Source of the DNA: a virus
DNA length: 26,974 bases
IMG/VR virus record: IMGVR_UViG_3300045131_001343
Coordinates: 1-26,974 of that record
Reading direction: 5' to 3' (one strand)
The position numbers were made by a program, and so were the translations under genes. Positions within the stretch are counted from its first letter, which is position 1, and every line of letters starts with the position of its first letter. The notes below the pieces were generated by a model. The model was not told the origin of the DNA and searched no databases. It was given only the letters and a program-made list of their open reading frames with translations. Of the stretch, positions 7,101-16,920 are shown piece after piece.

Positions 7101-9400
7101 AACAGGGAGAACTTGTTGTGGTAATATTACAAAGAGGAGTTGACCCTAACTCAACAAGACAAACTACAAAAGTCGATATTAGTAGAATATGTGGACAACA
7201 ATATGGAACAGTTCAAGTGACTTCAAAATATAAGTTGAATATTCCAATCCAAGCGGGATTAGTTTTACCTAGACATGATGAATATACAAGTAATGAAAAT
7301 AATCCAATTTTCTTTGAATCTTTTATATTTGAGCCTGGATTAAATTATTCGGGGTATACCACAAATATGCCGTCATATTATTCTTCTTTGGATTCCACTA
7401 AGGTTGGTAATGGAGGGTTCCAAATTGACCCTAAAGGATCTGCAACAATTCTTACTAATAATAAAATTGCGATTAACAGTGGATTTGGAGGACCTTATGT
7501 TAAGGCCAACACATCTTTGAATGTTTTTGCAACAAATGTTTATATTAATGTGTCGGGTCAACCTAGGTATTTACCTCCACAAGCATTTGGTCCAAGTCCA
7601 TGGTTTCAAATAATGGGAGAATATTATAAATTATGTGGTGGAAAAAAATTCTTAGGTTATTGGAATGATGAGTATGTTGAAGGAGGTTCTTATTTCTTTG
7701 CGTCAGTGGGAGGTAGTATTGAAGACGGAAGACCGTCATTAAGATATGATAGATATATGTATTTTTCACCGGCTTACTCTACAGGAAATACTATGACAAT
7801 GAATGCTCAGTCCAATAAAATTGTAATGAGAACGGATAGACTACCAACATCAACGTCAAGGACCAATAATCTTAATAACACATATTTGTTACATCAGAAC
7901 ACAAATATGAGTTTTTATTTTATTAGTGATGAAGGGGCGGTTGAATCATATGAAAATTTAATATCAGATTTCTTAATTAATGGTACTGTTGAAGACTTTG
8001 GAAATGAGTTTGAAGATCAATTAACGTCGACTTTTGGTTGTCAGGGATTGGTTCCATATAATTGTTATTCAGGAAATTCAGAAAACTTTGGAGTTAAACC
8101 TACGACAGATAAGTGTTATACTAAGGTTAAGATTAAAGGTGGTTGCTATATCTTTGTGAGTAAAGCCATTTTATCACTTCCGAATGACTTCAAACAATTA
8201 AGTGAGTATAAAGCAAGAACAAGAATTAATTTCGCAGCTTGTAGAAATGTGTTTGGACACTCATTTTCTAATAACTGGATAAATGGTTCGTTATATCATT
8301 TTCCATTTAGGAATTTAAGATTTTTTAAATCACCATTAGATCCTGTAGATCCTAACGGACCATACAATGAATTTTGTAAGGATACTATTTTATTGCACGA
8401 GAAAACTAACAACTTCTATTATAGATCGTCTCCATATAATGGAACTTCTTTTATTGGTAAACAACATTCAACAGCAAGACAAAGACGAAATGAAAAAGAA
8501 ATTTTGTTTCCAACCACAGTAATGGATATGGGTCCAAGAGACTCGTTTACTCAGGAAGTAAGTTTGAATTCTGATTTTTATGGGTATAATGTTAACAAGA
8601 TACCTACAACAACTTTCCAAGATCCTTCGGACCTTTTAAATTTGTTTATAGTGTCAAGACAACTTAATTCAACGTTTTTACAAAAATTAATTGGACTTGG
8701 TGATGGATCAGTTAATGCTTTCTTTACTAGACCTAAAGAAAAATTTGATGGTGATTATGCTCAAATGATATCAATTAACTCTGAATTAGGGGTTAAACAA
8801 TTTAACTTTGAAGCCTACACTGCTCAATCTGGATCGTCAACAAACAATCCATTCTTCCTCGGATCGGATAGATCTGGAGAACCAGTTATCGGTGTGTTTT
8901 TCTCATCAGATACACAAACAAGAGATTTAGTATCTCCAAGAAGACTTATAAGAAATGATCAACTTCCATATAACGCTGCGATATATGATTACTTACCTAT
9001 AAAAACACAACAAATACCGTTTTATAGTTGGACAACAAGAGATAGTAATACTTTGTTCGGTACTCAATATAATGATTGGAGAACATCAGCAATTAAATCT
9101 AATTTATATCAGAAGTTTAATAGAACTGAAGTAACCTCAAATTACTTTATGGGGGAAAATCCTAAGGCCGAATTTATGAAAGGGTATATCTATAATAGAA
9201 GTAATGTTCTTTATCAACCGGGGACAACGGCAGAGGCATACCAATTTGAAGGAGATAAAAATACATCAGATTCACCTAGTTATGATCCTGTGAATATAAG
9301 TACATATTTTACAGTTGGTTTACCATATCAATTCTATTTTGGGTTAGGTAGTGGTAAAAGTGCCATGAACAGATTTGTGAAAAAATATGTTAACGAATAA
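4166..9400 (+). CDS. Giant virion structural protein with internal hydrophobic membrane-type segment
   Basis: About 1,744 residues; no specific family recognised. Residues about 48-73 (VVVGRVTANGGFGLPNVRVS) and 143-174 (TNDSGDYMIMGVPLGNQTVV) resemble the two halves of a carboxypeptidase-regulatory-like beta-sandwich, split by a Tyr/Pro-rich insertion. Residues about 493-556 are strongly hydrophobic, enough for two or three membrane spans (IIFNFFFSFITLLLIP, then LLAFLWPILKALITFVYG and LAWIVYILCKVV). They are followed by a cysteine cluster DCELCSCDSD (from residue 589). The remainder is Tyr/Asn/Ser-rich and beta-rich, as in phage structural proteins. The frame also opens at TTG 4100 (1,766 residues). 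I prefer ATG 4166 because a TATTTAT box and a weak AAAGG precede it and the TTG lies in a hairpin arm. Placement directly after the wedge genes suggests a baseplate or tail-tip component. Confidence 0.8.
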   Translation: MGNSYRIRTEPGSDQIINVQIDQEFDFLEILSLKIQSDDIYTRNCADYGVVVGRVTANGGFGLPNVRVSVFVPIAQEDQNNQIVSVLYPYKSPTDKNEDGYRYNLLPYEKSYSSHVPTGTFPSRSDVLANPTVIQVYDKYYKYTVKTNDSGDYMIMGVPLGNQTVVMDADLSDIGEFSLTPQDLIRMGLATENQFNGNGFKASADLNSLPQILNLQANIDVSPLWGQPEVCQIAINRVDFDLRDDANIDIQPTAVFMGSVVSATDSRVLRKNCRPATEAGNLCDLVSGPGEILCIRQTVGQDSTGKPVLEEYEFDGGAKIIDGDGTWLADVPMNLDYIITNEFGERTISLDPSVGVPTKGKYRFKVKWEQSADLGEQVKRANYLVPNIKEYGWNSPAVDPYGALTGSTQYQAVQKSYAFSLDWNDYANPQAAINCEDTFYEFGYNRVYTVSQFLDGYHKGTNRGRFIGIKQILDNTCDSTSNKFPTNDGVKNFDLIFIIFNFFFSFITLLLIPLMVVVHLLAFLWPILKALITFVYGSLAWIVYILCKVVDAIPFVSINCNKPPSFKDIFNSLGDPFKNISLPTITYPDCELCSCDSDTVGSSTSAADFAAESLRTTSLTILADTPNPVSYSNLFEDVYVVNDPWFENLTITTQPWGPQVAAKQIALQTVENPYLQFQTDYQRLIAGINKVIPGQRTPASTWIGGAPRAGFDLTLTERMNLFNYKHQYFNQFGGYNQVKTYVASDITANNGAFHYDNTITLLCDPETLDNFLTGRILAFQSPSKSLDPNTDMAASNFSGLTSSTGYSKNLKSITVKYANPDNSDQELTQQYIVNQVPDAVQNCLVGSVTAVTGDDWFYYDCGETYYSGNTPLSGTICVNDFYPSQGVAITAVKCQEPLNLHYTRVKSDIEYFQVITAMTYNTFSDLNPGYIGQKSLKERYIDNYNLIWQESEEKDGWFGGKYLEWNQNFSTRPFFAIPEQGELVVVILQRGVDPNSTRQTTKVDISRICGQQYGTVQVTSKYKLNIPIQAGLVLPRHDEYTSNENNPIFFESFIFEPGLNYSGYTTNMPSYYSSLDSTKVGNGGFQIDPKGSATILTNNKIAINSGFGGPYVKANTSLNVFATNVYINVSGQPRYLPPQAFGPSPWFQIMGEYYKLCGGKKFLGYWNDEYVEGGSYFFASVGGSIEDGRPSLRYDRYMYFSPAYSTGNTMTMNAQSNKIVMRTDRLPTSTSRTNNLNNTYLLHQNTNMSFYFISDEGAVESYENLISDFLINGTVEDFGNEFEDQLTSTFGCQGLVPYNCYSGNSENFGVKPTTDKCYTKVKIKGGCYIFVSKAILSLPNDFKQLSEYKARTRINFAACRNVFGHSFSNNWINGSLYHFPFRNLRFFKSPLDPVDPNGPYNEFCKDTILLHEKTNNFYYRSSPYNGTSFIGKQHSTARQRRNEKEILFPTTVMDMGPRDSFTQEVSLNSDFYGYNVNKIPTTTFQDPSDLLNLFIVSRQLNSTFLQKLIGLGDGSVNAFFTRPKEKFDGDYAQMISINSELGVKQFNFEAYTAQSGSSTNNPFFLGSDRSGEPVIGVFFSSDTQTRDLVSPRRLIRNDQLPYNAAIYDYLPIKTQQIPFYSWTTRDSNTLFGTQYNDWRTSAIKSNLYQKFNRTEVTSNYFMGENPKAEFMKGYIYNRSNVLYQPGTTAEAYQFEGDKNTSDSPSYDPVNISTYFTVGLPYQFYFGLGSGKSAMNRFVKKYVNE

Positions 9401-11130
9401 TGAACGGAACGACAATTATACCAAGTAATTTAAGATTTAAATCAGCTCCATCGATTGATCAGCAGGTACCCGTATCTGTTGATAGTAAATCTAATGAAAT
9501 AACTGAATATGATAGAATCGCTTCAGTTAATCTTGCAGTTCAATTTGATAAAGAAAGACAAGAGTCCACTACATTTAGACCGACATTTAAAGTTAGTCCG
9601 ATTTATAATAATGCGTTTACTGGTACAACAGAATATATTCCATTTCTTAATAATTTATATTATGCGGATGCTGAAAGATCACTTCTTAGTGGTTTATGGA
9701 AAGGATTTCCTCAGTATTATGAGTACGAATTTTATAGACCAAACATTACAGACCAACACTTAAGTTATGTTAGTAAAAGTGCGTATACGTATAATTGGTC
9801 ATACTACTTAACGTATCCGTTTGAAAATAATTATACACAACCAATGTATTGGACTAATGGGTCTGATAAAATAGATTGGGAGGCTAAAGACGGAATTCCT
9901 TTTATTGTTAAAAATTTAAAGTTTGATGGTACCAAATATATTTCATGTAAATGTATTTCAGAACATAATTTAGTCGCAGGTGAATATGTTCAACTTAGTT
10001 TATCTTACGGAAGTCAAACAGTATTTCAAGTTAATTCATTAGGAGACGGTACCTTTGGTTCGGATTTATATGTGTTTAACATATACAATATTGGATATAC
10101 AGGTAACACCTTCACGGATAATAAGATTGGTACGTTCAAAAAAATAATTGATATCACTAATTCAGGTGAAACAATGTCGAGTTATTATGTTAAAATGCAT
10201 AAAGTACTGACGAACGCTAATGATTTGGTTGTTACGAAGACTGGATTTGAAGAGGTTCCATTTGCAAACAATAAAAAGTTTGAATTCTCATCTTTAACTC
10301 CTAATAATATTTCGAGGATATCACAAAAAAATGCATCAACAACTTATACCTTTACAACCAATTATGATTTGAATATCAATAATATACTGGATAATCAAAA
10401 AAGACCTTTGAATGAGATATTTTTAACGATTATAAATAAAGGATATTCAGGATACTACAATAAACCCTTCCAAGGAGTTGGAACCAAACAAGGTTGGCAA
10501 TTTAATATTTTATCATTAAACAATTTATATTGGGCTGACGATAATATTAAATCTAATTCAAATATACCCGTAAGTTCTTATACTCAAACGAGTGGTAGTA
10601 CTGAGCAATTCTATTACAATTTAGATTTAAAATCTGGTGATACAATGTGCGGAGATTTTTGTGAATGGAATAATTTTACACAGAAAGAAAGAATTATCTC
10701 GCCTTATTATCAAAAGATAAGATATAATCAAGACATATTTAAAAGTTCAAGTACTCCTACTAATAACCCAAGTGGGTATTATTATCAACCACATATTGGT
10801 ATGGTGATAAGAGTTTTTTCAAGTTACATTGAAACTGGCCAATTAGTTAATGTGGACAATGTTCCATCTTGGGCATATTACTCAAATAACTATAAACAAT
10901 TCATGTGGAGAGATCTTTATACATATGGGTTTGTTGATGAAAACTTGAATGGTGTTGATTATCCATTCTTAAACTTTTCACATTATCCTTACATTAATGG
11001 GTTCTTTAGACTTATTCCTGATGGTGACATTGAGGCTGGTGTAGAAGGACCAAAATTTGGTCCATTAAGTGGATTCAGTATAAACACAGGTACATTAGTA
11101 GTTAAACCAATAGTAGATGAGTGTGAGTAA
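9400..11130 (+). CDS. Unrecognised structural protein, 576 aa
   Basis: No family recognised. The start overlaps the previous stop (TAATG), which indicates translational coupling to the giant structural gene. The sequence is rich in Tyr, Asn, Ser and Thr with no signal peptide and no clear membrane span. This composition is typical of beta-rich baseplate or fibre proteins. Aromatic patches such as YYEYEFYRPN and YTYNWSYYLTYPFENNY lie in the N-terminal third. The C-terminal region has GFVDENLNGVDYPFLNFSHY. Context places it among baseplate or tail-tip genes. The role is inferred from position only. Confidence 0.78.
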   Translation: MNGTTIIPSNLRFKSAPSIDQQVPVSVDSKSNEITEYDRIASVNLAVQFDKERQESTTFRPTFKVSPIYNNAFTGTTEYIPFLNNLYYADAERSLLSGLWKGFPQYYEYEFYRPNITDQHLSYVSKSAYTYNWSYYLTYPFENNYTQPMYWTNGSDKIDWEAKDGIPFIVKNLKFDGTKYISCKCISEHNLVAGEYVQLSLSYGSQTVFQVNSLGDGTFGSDLYVFNIYNIGYTGNTFTDNKIGTFKKIIDITNSGETMSSYYVKMHKVLTNANDLVVTKTGFEEVPFANNKKFEFSSLTPNNISRISQKNASTTYTFTTNYDLNINNILDNQKRPLNEIFLTIINKGYSGYYNKPFQGVGTKQGWQFNILSLNNLYWADDNIKSNSNIPVSSYTQTSGSTEQFYYNLDLKSGDTMCGDFCEWNNFTQKERIISPYYQKIRYNQDIFKSSSTPTNNPSGYYYQPHIGMVIRVFSSYIETGQLVNVDNVPSWAYYSNNYKQFMWRDLYTYGFVDENLNGVDYPFLNFSHYPYINGFFRLIPDGDIEAGVEGPKFGPLSGFSINTGTLVVKPIVDECE

Positions 11131-11902
11131 ACAAATATTATTTTCAGGGTTCACTAATAATCGAATTAATATACCTATCAATTTAGATTGGGAATATTTG
11201 GATGTTGATTCTGAAATAAAAGAATATGAAAACAGTATTCTTAATGAGTTAATAACAACTGATAAAGATTTTGAAGTTAATAGGTTTTTTCATGCGGACT
11301 ACGATAATAAATCTGAAATTAATTATGAGTTTTATTTTTATGAGGGAGCTTCGTTATCTAATGCATCAAATTGGAAAATAGATTATAGAGCGGAAGGATT
11401 TACAACACAAGAAGTATATTATTATGCCAACTCTTTCACAAATTCGTTTTTCAAATTGGATTTCTACGATAGTCCTATTGAGTCACAACAAGAAAATTAC
11501 ATAACAGTTATATTACCAACTCAACAAGGATTAAGAATGGCGACAAAAATGCAGAGCACAGATGTTCAAATTAGAAAGCCACAATTCCTTCTTGATTATG
11601 TTGGAGATAAAGAAGGGTTTTTTATTTATTGGTTAAAGAAAAGAAACTTTTTGGATATCAGTACCTTCTATATGACAGCCAAATTCTTTGATGGAAAAAC
11701 AGGACAATTTGTTAGAATGATGAATCGACCACAATCGACAATACAAGGTAACAAATTCATCTTTTCAAGTTCAGAATATTTCTATTATAGGGTTGATATG
11801 GATTATTTAACACATTCATATAAAGTATATGATATAATTAATCCTACAGATAGAGTCGGGGGAACAGTCCCCATAAAATGGTACGAATACGTTAACCCAT
11901 AA
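11117..11902 (+). CDS. Unrecognised structural protein, 261 aa
   Basis: No family recognised. The start lies 14 nt inside the previous gene, so it is probably coupled to it. The protein is acidic and aromatic-rich, with predicted beta character and no membrane segment. Near the middle it has ENYITVILPTQQGLRMATKM, then LLDYVGDKEGFFIYWLKKRN and FYMTAKFFDGKTGQFVRMMN, a two-part beta-sandwich-like stretch. Its location between other tail structural genes suggests a small baseplate or fibre-connector protein. This is inference from context. Confidence 0.75.
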   Translation: MSVSKQILFSGFTNNRINIPINLDWEYLDVDSEIKEYENSILNELITTDKDFEVNRFFHADYDNKSEINYEFYFYEGASLSNASNWKIDYRAEGFTTQEVYYYANSFTNSFFKLDFYDSPIESQQENYITVILPTQQGLRMATKMQSTDVQIRKPQFLLDYVGDKEGFFIYWLKKRNFLDISTFYMTAKFFDGKTGQFVRMMNRPQSTIQGNKFIFSSSEYFYYRVDMDYLTHSYKVYDIINPTDRVGGTVPIKWYEYVNP

Positions 11903-12981
11903 TGGCAGCAGATTATTCATATAAGATATCTCCCGAAGTAATTCAAGGAGACCTATTTACGGTTTATTATTCAGGAACACCTGTGGGTGTTTATTCTGCG
12001 ATGACTCAAGTCTTGTCGGGAAACACTGGAGGAACATCTCTTTTGACTGGATTAACGATTCCAATACTAATCACCGAGTCAGCTTTGGATTGTGGATACT
12101 ACTCACCATTTGACGGAGCTGTTATACAAAAAGATGTTGTAACTAATTTTATATTCTCGGCAAGTACTGCCGACACCTATACCTATTACGTTTATAATAC
12201 TTCTGATGAGTTCAAGAAATTCCTTGAACTATCGACATATACTATTGATTGGGGAGATGGATCACCAGTTAACTCCTTTAATCAGTTAGCGCCAGCATCA
12301 ATATCACATAGATATCCTGTGACGATAAGTGCTTACACAATTACATTAACACAAACAAATCCTTGGGGTACAAACAAAGTTCAAAAAGAAGTTGTTACAC
12401 CTTATGCGTTGGCGACAATAACTAACCCTAATGGAACTGCATTTTTCATTCCTAATACAGGTAGTTGGTCTGCGACACCAATAAATTATGATTTCATCTT
12501 TTCCGGAGATGCGGAAAATAATGTTCAAGACCAAATATCATCAGGTTATGTGACAGTACCTTATACTGTGTCGGGAACGACCCAATCGAGATTGAACGAG
12601 TTGGCTCAGTATGGACCACAAAAGTTCATTGTTGGAGCTCCTATTATTAAAAATAATGAAGTGTTTGGAGTTATTAATAACATATCACCAATATACACGG
12701 CATATACTATTTCAAACATGGACTATTATGACTACAATAATGGAGAGACACTTTATTTTGTTGGTAGTTCTGGATTTACTGAAGATAATACAACTGCCGT
12801 TCCGATTACAAAAAATTCTGCATTACAAAAGAGTGTGTTTCAAGCTGAGATTGTAACAAATTTATACATTGAGAGAGGTAAAAATTCTGCGTATGAAAGA
12901 ATTCAAAGATTGGGAGAGGTGGATAATGTGGGAGACCTAATAAATTATGGTTACGGATTTTTTAATGTTGAAACCAAATAA
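11902..12981 (+). CDS. Structural protein with a PKD-like module, 359 aa
   Basis: Residues about 113-165 read YTIDWGDGSPVNSF and then a SISHRYP strand. This matches the WGDGS...H-x-Y pattern of PKD and other Ig-like beta-sandwich modules found in surface proteins. The rest is Thr/Ser/Tyr-rich with a C-terminal IERGKNSAYERIQRLGEVDN stretch that could be helical and act in assembly. The start overlaps the previous stop (TAATG). The overall family is not recognised; a tail or baseplate decoration role is inferred. A non-coding gap of 34 nt with a TATTTAT box follows, so this gene ends the coupled block. Confidence 0.78.
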   Translation: MAADYSYKISPEVIQGDLFTVYYSGTPVGVYSAMTQVLSGNTGGTSLLTGLTIPILITESALDCGYYSPFDGAVIQKDVVTNFIFSASTADTYTYYVYNTSDEFKKFLELSTYTIDWGDGSPVNSFNQLAPASISHRYPVTISAYTITLTQTNPWGTNKVQKEVVTPYALATITNPNGTAFFIPNTGSWSATPINYDFIFSGDAENNVQDQISSGYVTVPYTVSGTTQSRLNELAQYGPQKFIVGAPIIKNNEVFGVINNISPIYTAYTISNMDYYDYNNGETLYFVGSSGFTEDNTTAVPITKNSALQKSVFQAEIVTNLYIERGKNSAYERIQRLGEVDNVGDLINYGYGFFNVETK

Positions 12982-12991
12982 AGAGATAAAC

Positions 12992-12998
12992 TATTTAT
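12992..12998 (+). promoter_or_regulatory. TATTTAT box before the second structural block
   Basis: AAACTATTTAT occurs in the 34-nt gap, 17 nt before ATG 13016. The same 11-mer occurs before the giant structural gene. No Shine-Dalgarno lies between the box and the ATG, only A/T-rich sequence. Confidence 0.42.
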
Positions 12999-13015
12999 AG
13001 AAAATAAATTAACAC

Positions 13016-13921
13016 ATGGCTATAGCATCATACGGTACAATCAGACCAGCTGACGTTTCACCTGACGATATGGAGATCATATTGAACTACACTCCGTCAA
13101 GAGACGTTACAAACAATTTTGTACTTAGAAAATTGGACGCTAAAACATTACTAAGACCGTATTTCAGTAATCAAGAAATTGGAGGGTCACCCGTTGAAAT
13201 TTTAGGCGGGTTATACAACCTTACATTGCCGGCAACAGAGTTTAACGCTCTTGGGATTTACACAATGTTGATTAGACCTGCACAAATCAGAACTGCAATC
13301 ATTGATTGTGGTGTTTTAAGTGCATTACCTAACGTAAGAGGAATAATATTGGATTTAACATTAATCCCTCAAGAATATAGAAATAAGTTCACGCCACAAG
13401 GATTAGTTGGATTCAGAATAGAATATTTGAATAGTGATGGAACTAAAGTTCCAAACTTTTTCAGAATTGTAACATCGAATTTTTATTGTGAGCCTGTGGT
13501 TACAAACCAGGTTAACACCCAACAAAAATCTATTCGATACAGATATGTTGATAGTAATTCAAACTTAATGTTTTTAACCTTATCACCATCATCTTCACCG
13601 ACAACTAAACCAAATGCAACACCATATATTGGTCAACCAGACCAAGATATTATCTTATCAAACACTTTCTTCAATCCGTTAACGATTGATATTGAAATGG
13701 TTGAATATGATGTATCATCACTTGCGATAGCTCTTTACGGTAATCAGACTAAGTCTATTGATGACGGTATTTACACTATCTACGACTCCAATAATAACAT
13801 ATACAGACAGTACAACCTGTTTGAAATTAGAGATCAGTTTAATGACCTTCTGTATGAAGTTAGGCAGAATAGAGGTGATAATATCGATTTCAGTAAAAAC
13901 TTTAACACGATTATTAGTTAA
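13016..13921 (+). CDS. Unrecognised structural protein, 301 aa
   Basis: No family recognised. The N-terminus MAIASYGTIRPADVSPDDME is followed by an all-beta region including GLYNLTLPATEFNALGIYTM and VRGIILDLTLIPQEYRNKF. A C-terminal part reads IYRQYNLFEIRDQFNDLLYE, which looks helical. There is no signal peptide or membrane span. It heads the second coupled block, and its stop overlaps the next start (TAATG at 13919-13923). Position directly before the gpI/wedge-like gene suggests a partner in the baseplate periphery or fibre attachment. This is inference from order only. Confidence 0.77.
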   Translation: MAIASYGTIRPADVSPDDMEIILNYTPSRDVTNNFVLRKLDAKTLLRPYFSNQEIGGSPVEILGGLYNLTLPATEFNALGIYTMLIRPAQIRTAIIDCGVLSALPNVRGIILDLTLIPQEYRNKFTPQGLVGFRIEYLNSDGTKVPNFFRIVTSNFYCEPVVTNQVNTQQKSIRYRYVDSNSNLMFLTLSPSSSPTTKPNATPYIGQPDQDIILSNTFFNPLTIDIEMVEYDVSSLAIALYGNQTKSIDDGIYTIYDSNNNIYRQYNLFEIRDQFNDLLYEVRQNRGDNIDFSKNFNTIIS

Positions 13922-16920
13922 TGGCAACAACTCAAAAATATTTCTACCCACCAAGACCAGGATCTGGATTGAATACCTTTTCAGATAACATAGTAGGTTT
14001 ACAACTTACTGATGGAGGAGGTCTTACGCAGGGTAATTTTGAATTTACAACAGCTGTAACCGAAAAGGTTAATAGAAATTTTAACATTGGATCGTTCTCC
14101 GCACCAATAAGTTTGGAGGATATGGATGTTGACCAAATTGCTCAAAGTAGAATTATTTTTGCAAAAGAGTTTAGAGTTTATCCAAATTTGGATTTGAGTG
14201 AAGTTAGTAACTTCTCAATGTATGGATCACTTACCAAACGATTAGAGGTTTCCATAACAAGAATAATTAATCAATTCCCTGCAGCGATAGATGTTAGATA
14301 TGTAAACTTACAATCTACAACAGGATTTACGGCTGAAGATATTTCTTATGATAGTATTAACAATGAAACTTTCTTTAGGGTTAATACGGAAAGATTAGTT
14401 AATCCTTTCGATATTGATTACTCAATATCTGCAGCAACAAACATAATTGCTCGAGAAATTGTTACATCTCCGTTGAGAAATATGAACCAAACTTATTTGG
14501 ATTATTGTATTGCGGTTTTGGATGCTAATAACGAACCTGACATTTATAAAGTTAACTCGTTTACACCTTCTGAAAGTTTATCTTCAGGATTAATAGAATT
14601 TTATGTCTCAGGCGCACCATTCGGAACTACGGCAAGTACAGTGGTAAGTAACTATCAAATTAGACCTAACGATTTAGTTGTTGACCAAGTTTTTGCGGAA
14701 GTATTCGATGAGGTCGAGAAATTTTTATTGAATAGATTGGTTGAACCACCATATACTGCTGTTTTCCAAATACCTTCTGAAACTGAAAATGGTCAATTCA
14801 CTACGAGTATAAGTACGGCTACATGGCCTTTAGATGGTCCTTGGAATTTGGATATCAGAACTCCGTCATTCGATTTATACCTTGAACAAATTAATAAGAT
14901 TGCCATTGATTTTGACATATACAAAACAGATCTCTTATCAAGATTTTTAACACAAGAGTCGTTTAAAGAATTTGATACGAGAGATAGAAAAGTTGAAAAG
15001 ATATTACAAATTTATGGTAGAAGTTTTGATGAGATAAAGAAGTTTATTGATGGTATGGCAAACATGACATCGGTAAATTACAATATAGGTAATAATGATA
15101 TTCCTTCATTATTGTTAAAAAACTTAGCCGATACATTAGGGTGGGAACCTAATATATCTCCGATAACAAATGAGAATTTTTTAGATTCAATTTTTGGAGA
15201 TACAAACACGCCTACGTTTCCTGGTTACGCTAGAGGACTAACGCCAACTGAATTAAATTATCAATATTATAGAAACTTAATATTAAATGCGGGATATCTT
15301 TTCAGATCAAAGGGTACAAGAAGATCTGTTGAGTTTTTGCTAAGATTGGTTGGAGCTCCTGATTCAGTTATTGAGTTTAATGAGAATATCTATCTTGCGG
15401 ATCAGAAGATTAATATGGAGCAGTTCACAACGCAATTTGCTAGAATCTCTGGCGGAACTTATGCAGATGATGTACCGGGATTATCTCCAACAAATGTTTA
15501 TAGAATACAAGGTCAAACTTTTACAGGATTTACGTCAACAACATTTTACGAAAACGTTACTTTAGAAGAGGCGGATTATCCTGTTGATATTGAAGGATAT
15601 CCAAGGGCACCAATACCAACTGAAGACTTCTTCTTCCAAAAAGGGGCAGGATGGTATCAACAAACGCCACAACATAGAAGTCCTGCATTACCTGTTAGTG
15701 TTGCAACATTTACAGGTGCTAACACTGATGTTCAAACAAATTTAGAACCTTTTACATATGGTCAGATTTATCTCGAAAGATTTAGAGACTTTCCGTATAT
15801 GACTGAAGGGTTTAAATTACAAAAAACAATTGATAATAAAAAGTCATGGGTTTCTAATGATGAAGACTTAAGAATTGCCACAGATGCAGGATATGAATCA
15901 TATTACTATTTGGATAGTGAGAAACTAGTGTTGAACGTTAAAAATGTGGATCTCTTCCTTAATCCAGGACAAGGGTTAACGTATGATGTTTGGGTTCAAT
16001 CAAGAAGTTACGATTACCCAATACCTGAAACAGGAATGACTAGCCCATATCCAACAATAGGAGGAGTAGACTGGACATTTATTAATCCAGAACCAAAGAA
16101 GAAAACCTTCTTCGAATTCGCCCAAACATTTTGGCAAAATACGATTAATGTAAGAAACAGAATGTATATCACAGACGGACATACCGGAGGATATCCAACT
16201 CTTTCATCGATATTTTGGAAATATCTAGAACAAGAACAAACAATTGGAATACCAAACAACCAATACACTTACCAAAAGTTAATTGATTATGTAGAAGGAC
16301 TTGGTCCTTATTGGATGAAGTTAGTAGAACAAATGATTCCGGCCACAACAATATGGAATTCAGGAACAAGATTTGAAAATTCTATTTTTCAAAAACAAAA
16401 GTTTGTTTATAGAAGACAAAGAGGTTGTCAGTTTGTACCTGTACCTGCTGATGCTTGTTATATCATTGGGAATGTATTCAATTACGATTGTTCAACAGAA
16501 TTTGTTGAATTTGCGGTATTCCCTTGGTTAAATGGTGATTCGTCTGTTTCAAATTTTAATGGAATTCTTTCTAATAGATTACAAAATTTCTTGAGTGAAA
16601 GTGGACTTACATTAAATGATTGTATTACAAGTACATTACAAACTCAATGGGTTGTTGAAATGAAATTAGGTGATGAGTATTTAATTTATGAACCATTCTA
16701 TAATGGAAATGGTCTAAATGATGTACCATCAAGAAGTATGTGGAAGAATGCGGTTGGGGAGTATTTGGATAATCTATATGATTATGGGTTGAATTACTTC
16801 GTTAACGGTAATATATTGAATGTAACGAATATGGATTGTGTGCCAAAGAATTTGAATAGTACCCTGAGCTTAAATGTGGGGATAAACATTAGTATAAGTT
16901 GCGATAGTGGCATCATTTAA
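13921..16920 (+). CDS. Baseplate/tail protein with P2 gpI-like wedge segment, 999 aa
   Basis: Residues about 334-484 hold a helical region with DRKVEKILQIYGRSFDEIKK, LADTLGWEPN, and YRNLILNAGYLFRSKGTRRS followed by VEFLLRLVGAP. This resembles the core of phage tail protein I (P2 gpI, Tail_P2_I) and related wedge proteins that connect the baseplate to tail fibres. The assignment is by motif memory, not by a search. The rest is beta-rich. Residues about 800-999 include a cysteine-containing stretch (RRQRGCQFVPVPADACY) and a final module with FYNGNGLNDVPSRSMW that resembles the C-terminus of the next protein. Length is far above P2 gpI (under 200 residues), so it is probably a multi-domain wedge or fibre-connector. 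The start is coupled to the previous stop (TAATG). Confidence 0.82.
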   Translation: MATTQKYFYPPRPGSGLNTFSDNIVGLQLTDGGGLTQGNFEFTTAVTEKVNRNFNIGSFSAPISLEDMDVDQIAQSRIIFAKEFRVYPNLDLSEVSNFSMYGSLTKRLEVSITRIINQFPAAIDVRYVNLQSTTGFTAEDISYDSINNETFFRVNTERLVNPFDIDYSISAATNIIAREIVTSPLRNMNQTYLDYCIAVLDANNEPDIYKVNSFTPSESLSSGLIEFYVSGAPFGTTASTVVSNYQIRPNDLVVDQVFAEVFDEVEKFLLNRLVEPPYTAVFQIPSETENGQFTTSISTATWPLDGPWNLDIRTPSFDLYLEQINKIAIDFDIYKTDLLSRFLTQESFKEFDTRDRKVEKILQIYGRSFDEIKKFIDGMANMTSVNYNIGNNDIPSLLLKNLADTLGWEPNISPITNENFLDSIFGDTNTPTFPGYARGLTPTELNYQYYRNLILNAGYLFRSKGTRRSVEFLLRLVGAPDSVIEFNENIYLADQKINMEQFTTQFARISGGTYADDVPGLSPTNVYRIQGQTFTGFTSTTFYENVTLEEADYPVDIEGYPRAPIPTEDFFFQKGAGWYQQTPQHRSPALPVSVATFTGANTDVQTNLEPFTYGQIYLERFRDFPYMTEGFKLQKTIDNKKSWVSNDEDLRIATDAGYESYYYLDSEKLVLNVKNVDLFLNPGQGLTYDVWVQSRSYDYPIPETGMTSPYPTIGGVDWTFINPEPKKKTFFEFAQTFWQNTINVRNRMYITDGHTGGYPTLSSIFWKYLEQEQTIGIPNNQYTYQKLIDYVEGLGPYWMKLVEQMIPATTIWNSGTRFENSIFQKQKFVYRRQRGCQFVPVPADACYIIGNVFNYDCSTEFVEFAVFPWLNGDSSVSNFNGILSNRLQNFLSESGLTLNDCITSTLQTQWVVEMKLGDEYLIYEPFYNGNGLNDVPSRSMWKNAVGEYLDNLYDYGLNYFVNGNILNVTNMDCVPKNLNSTLSLNVGINISISCDSGII

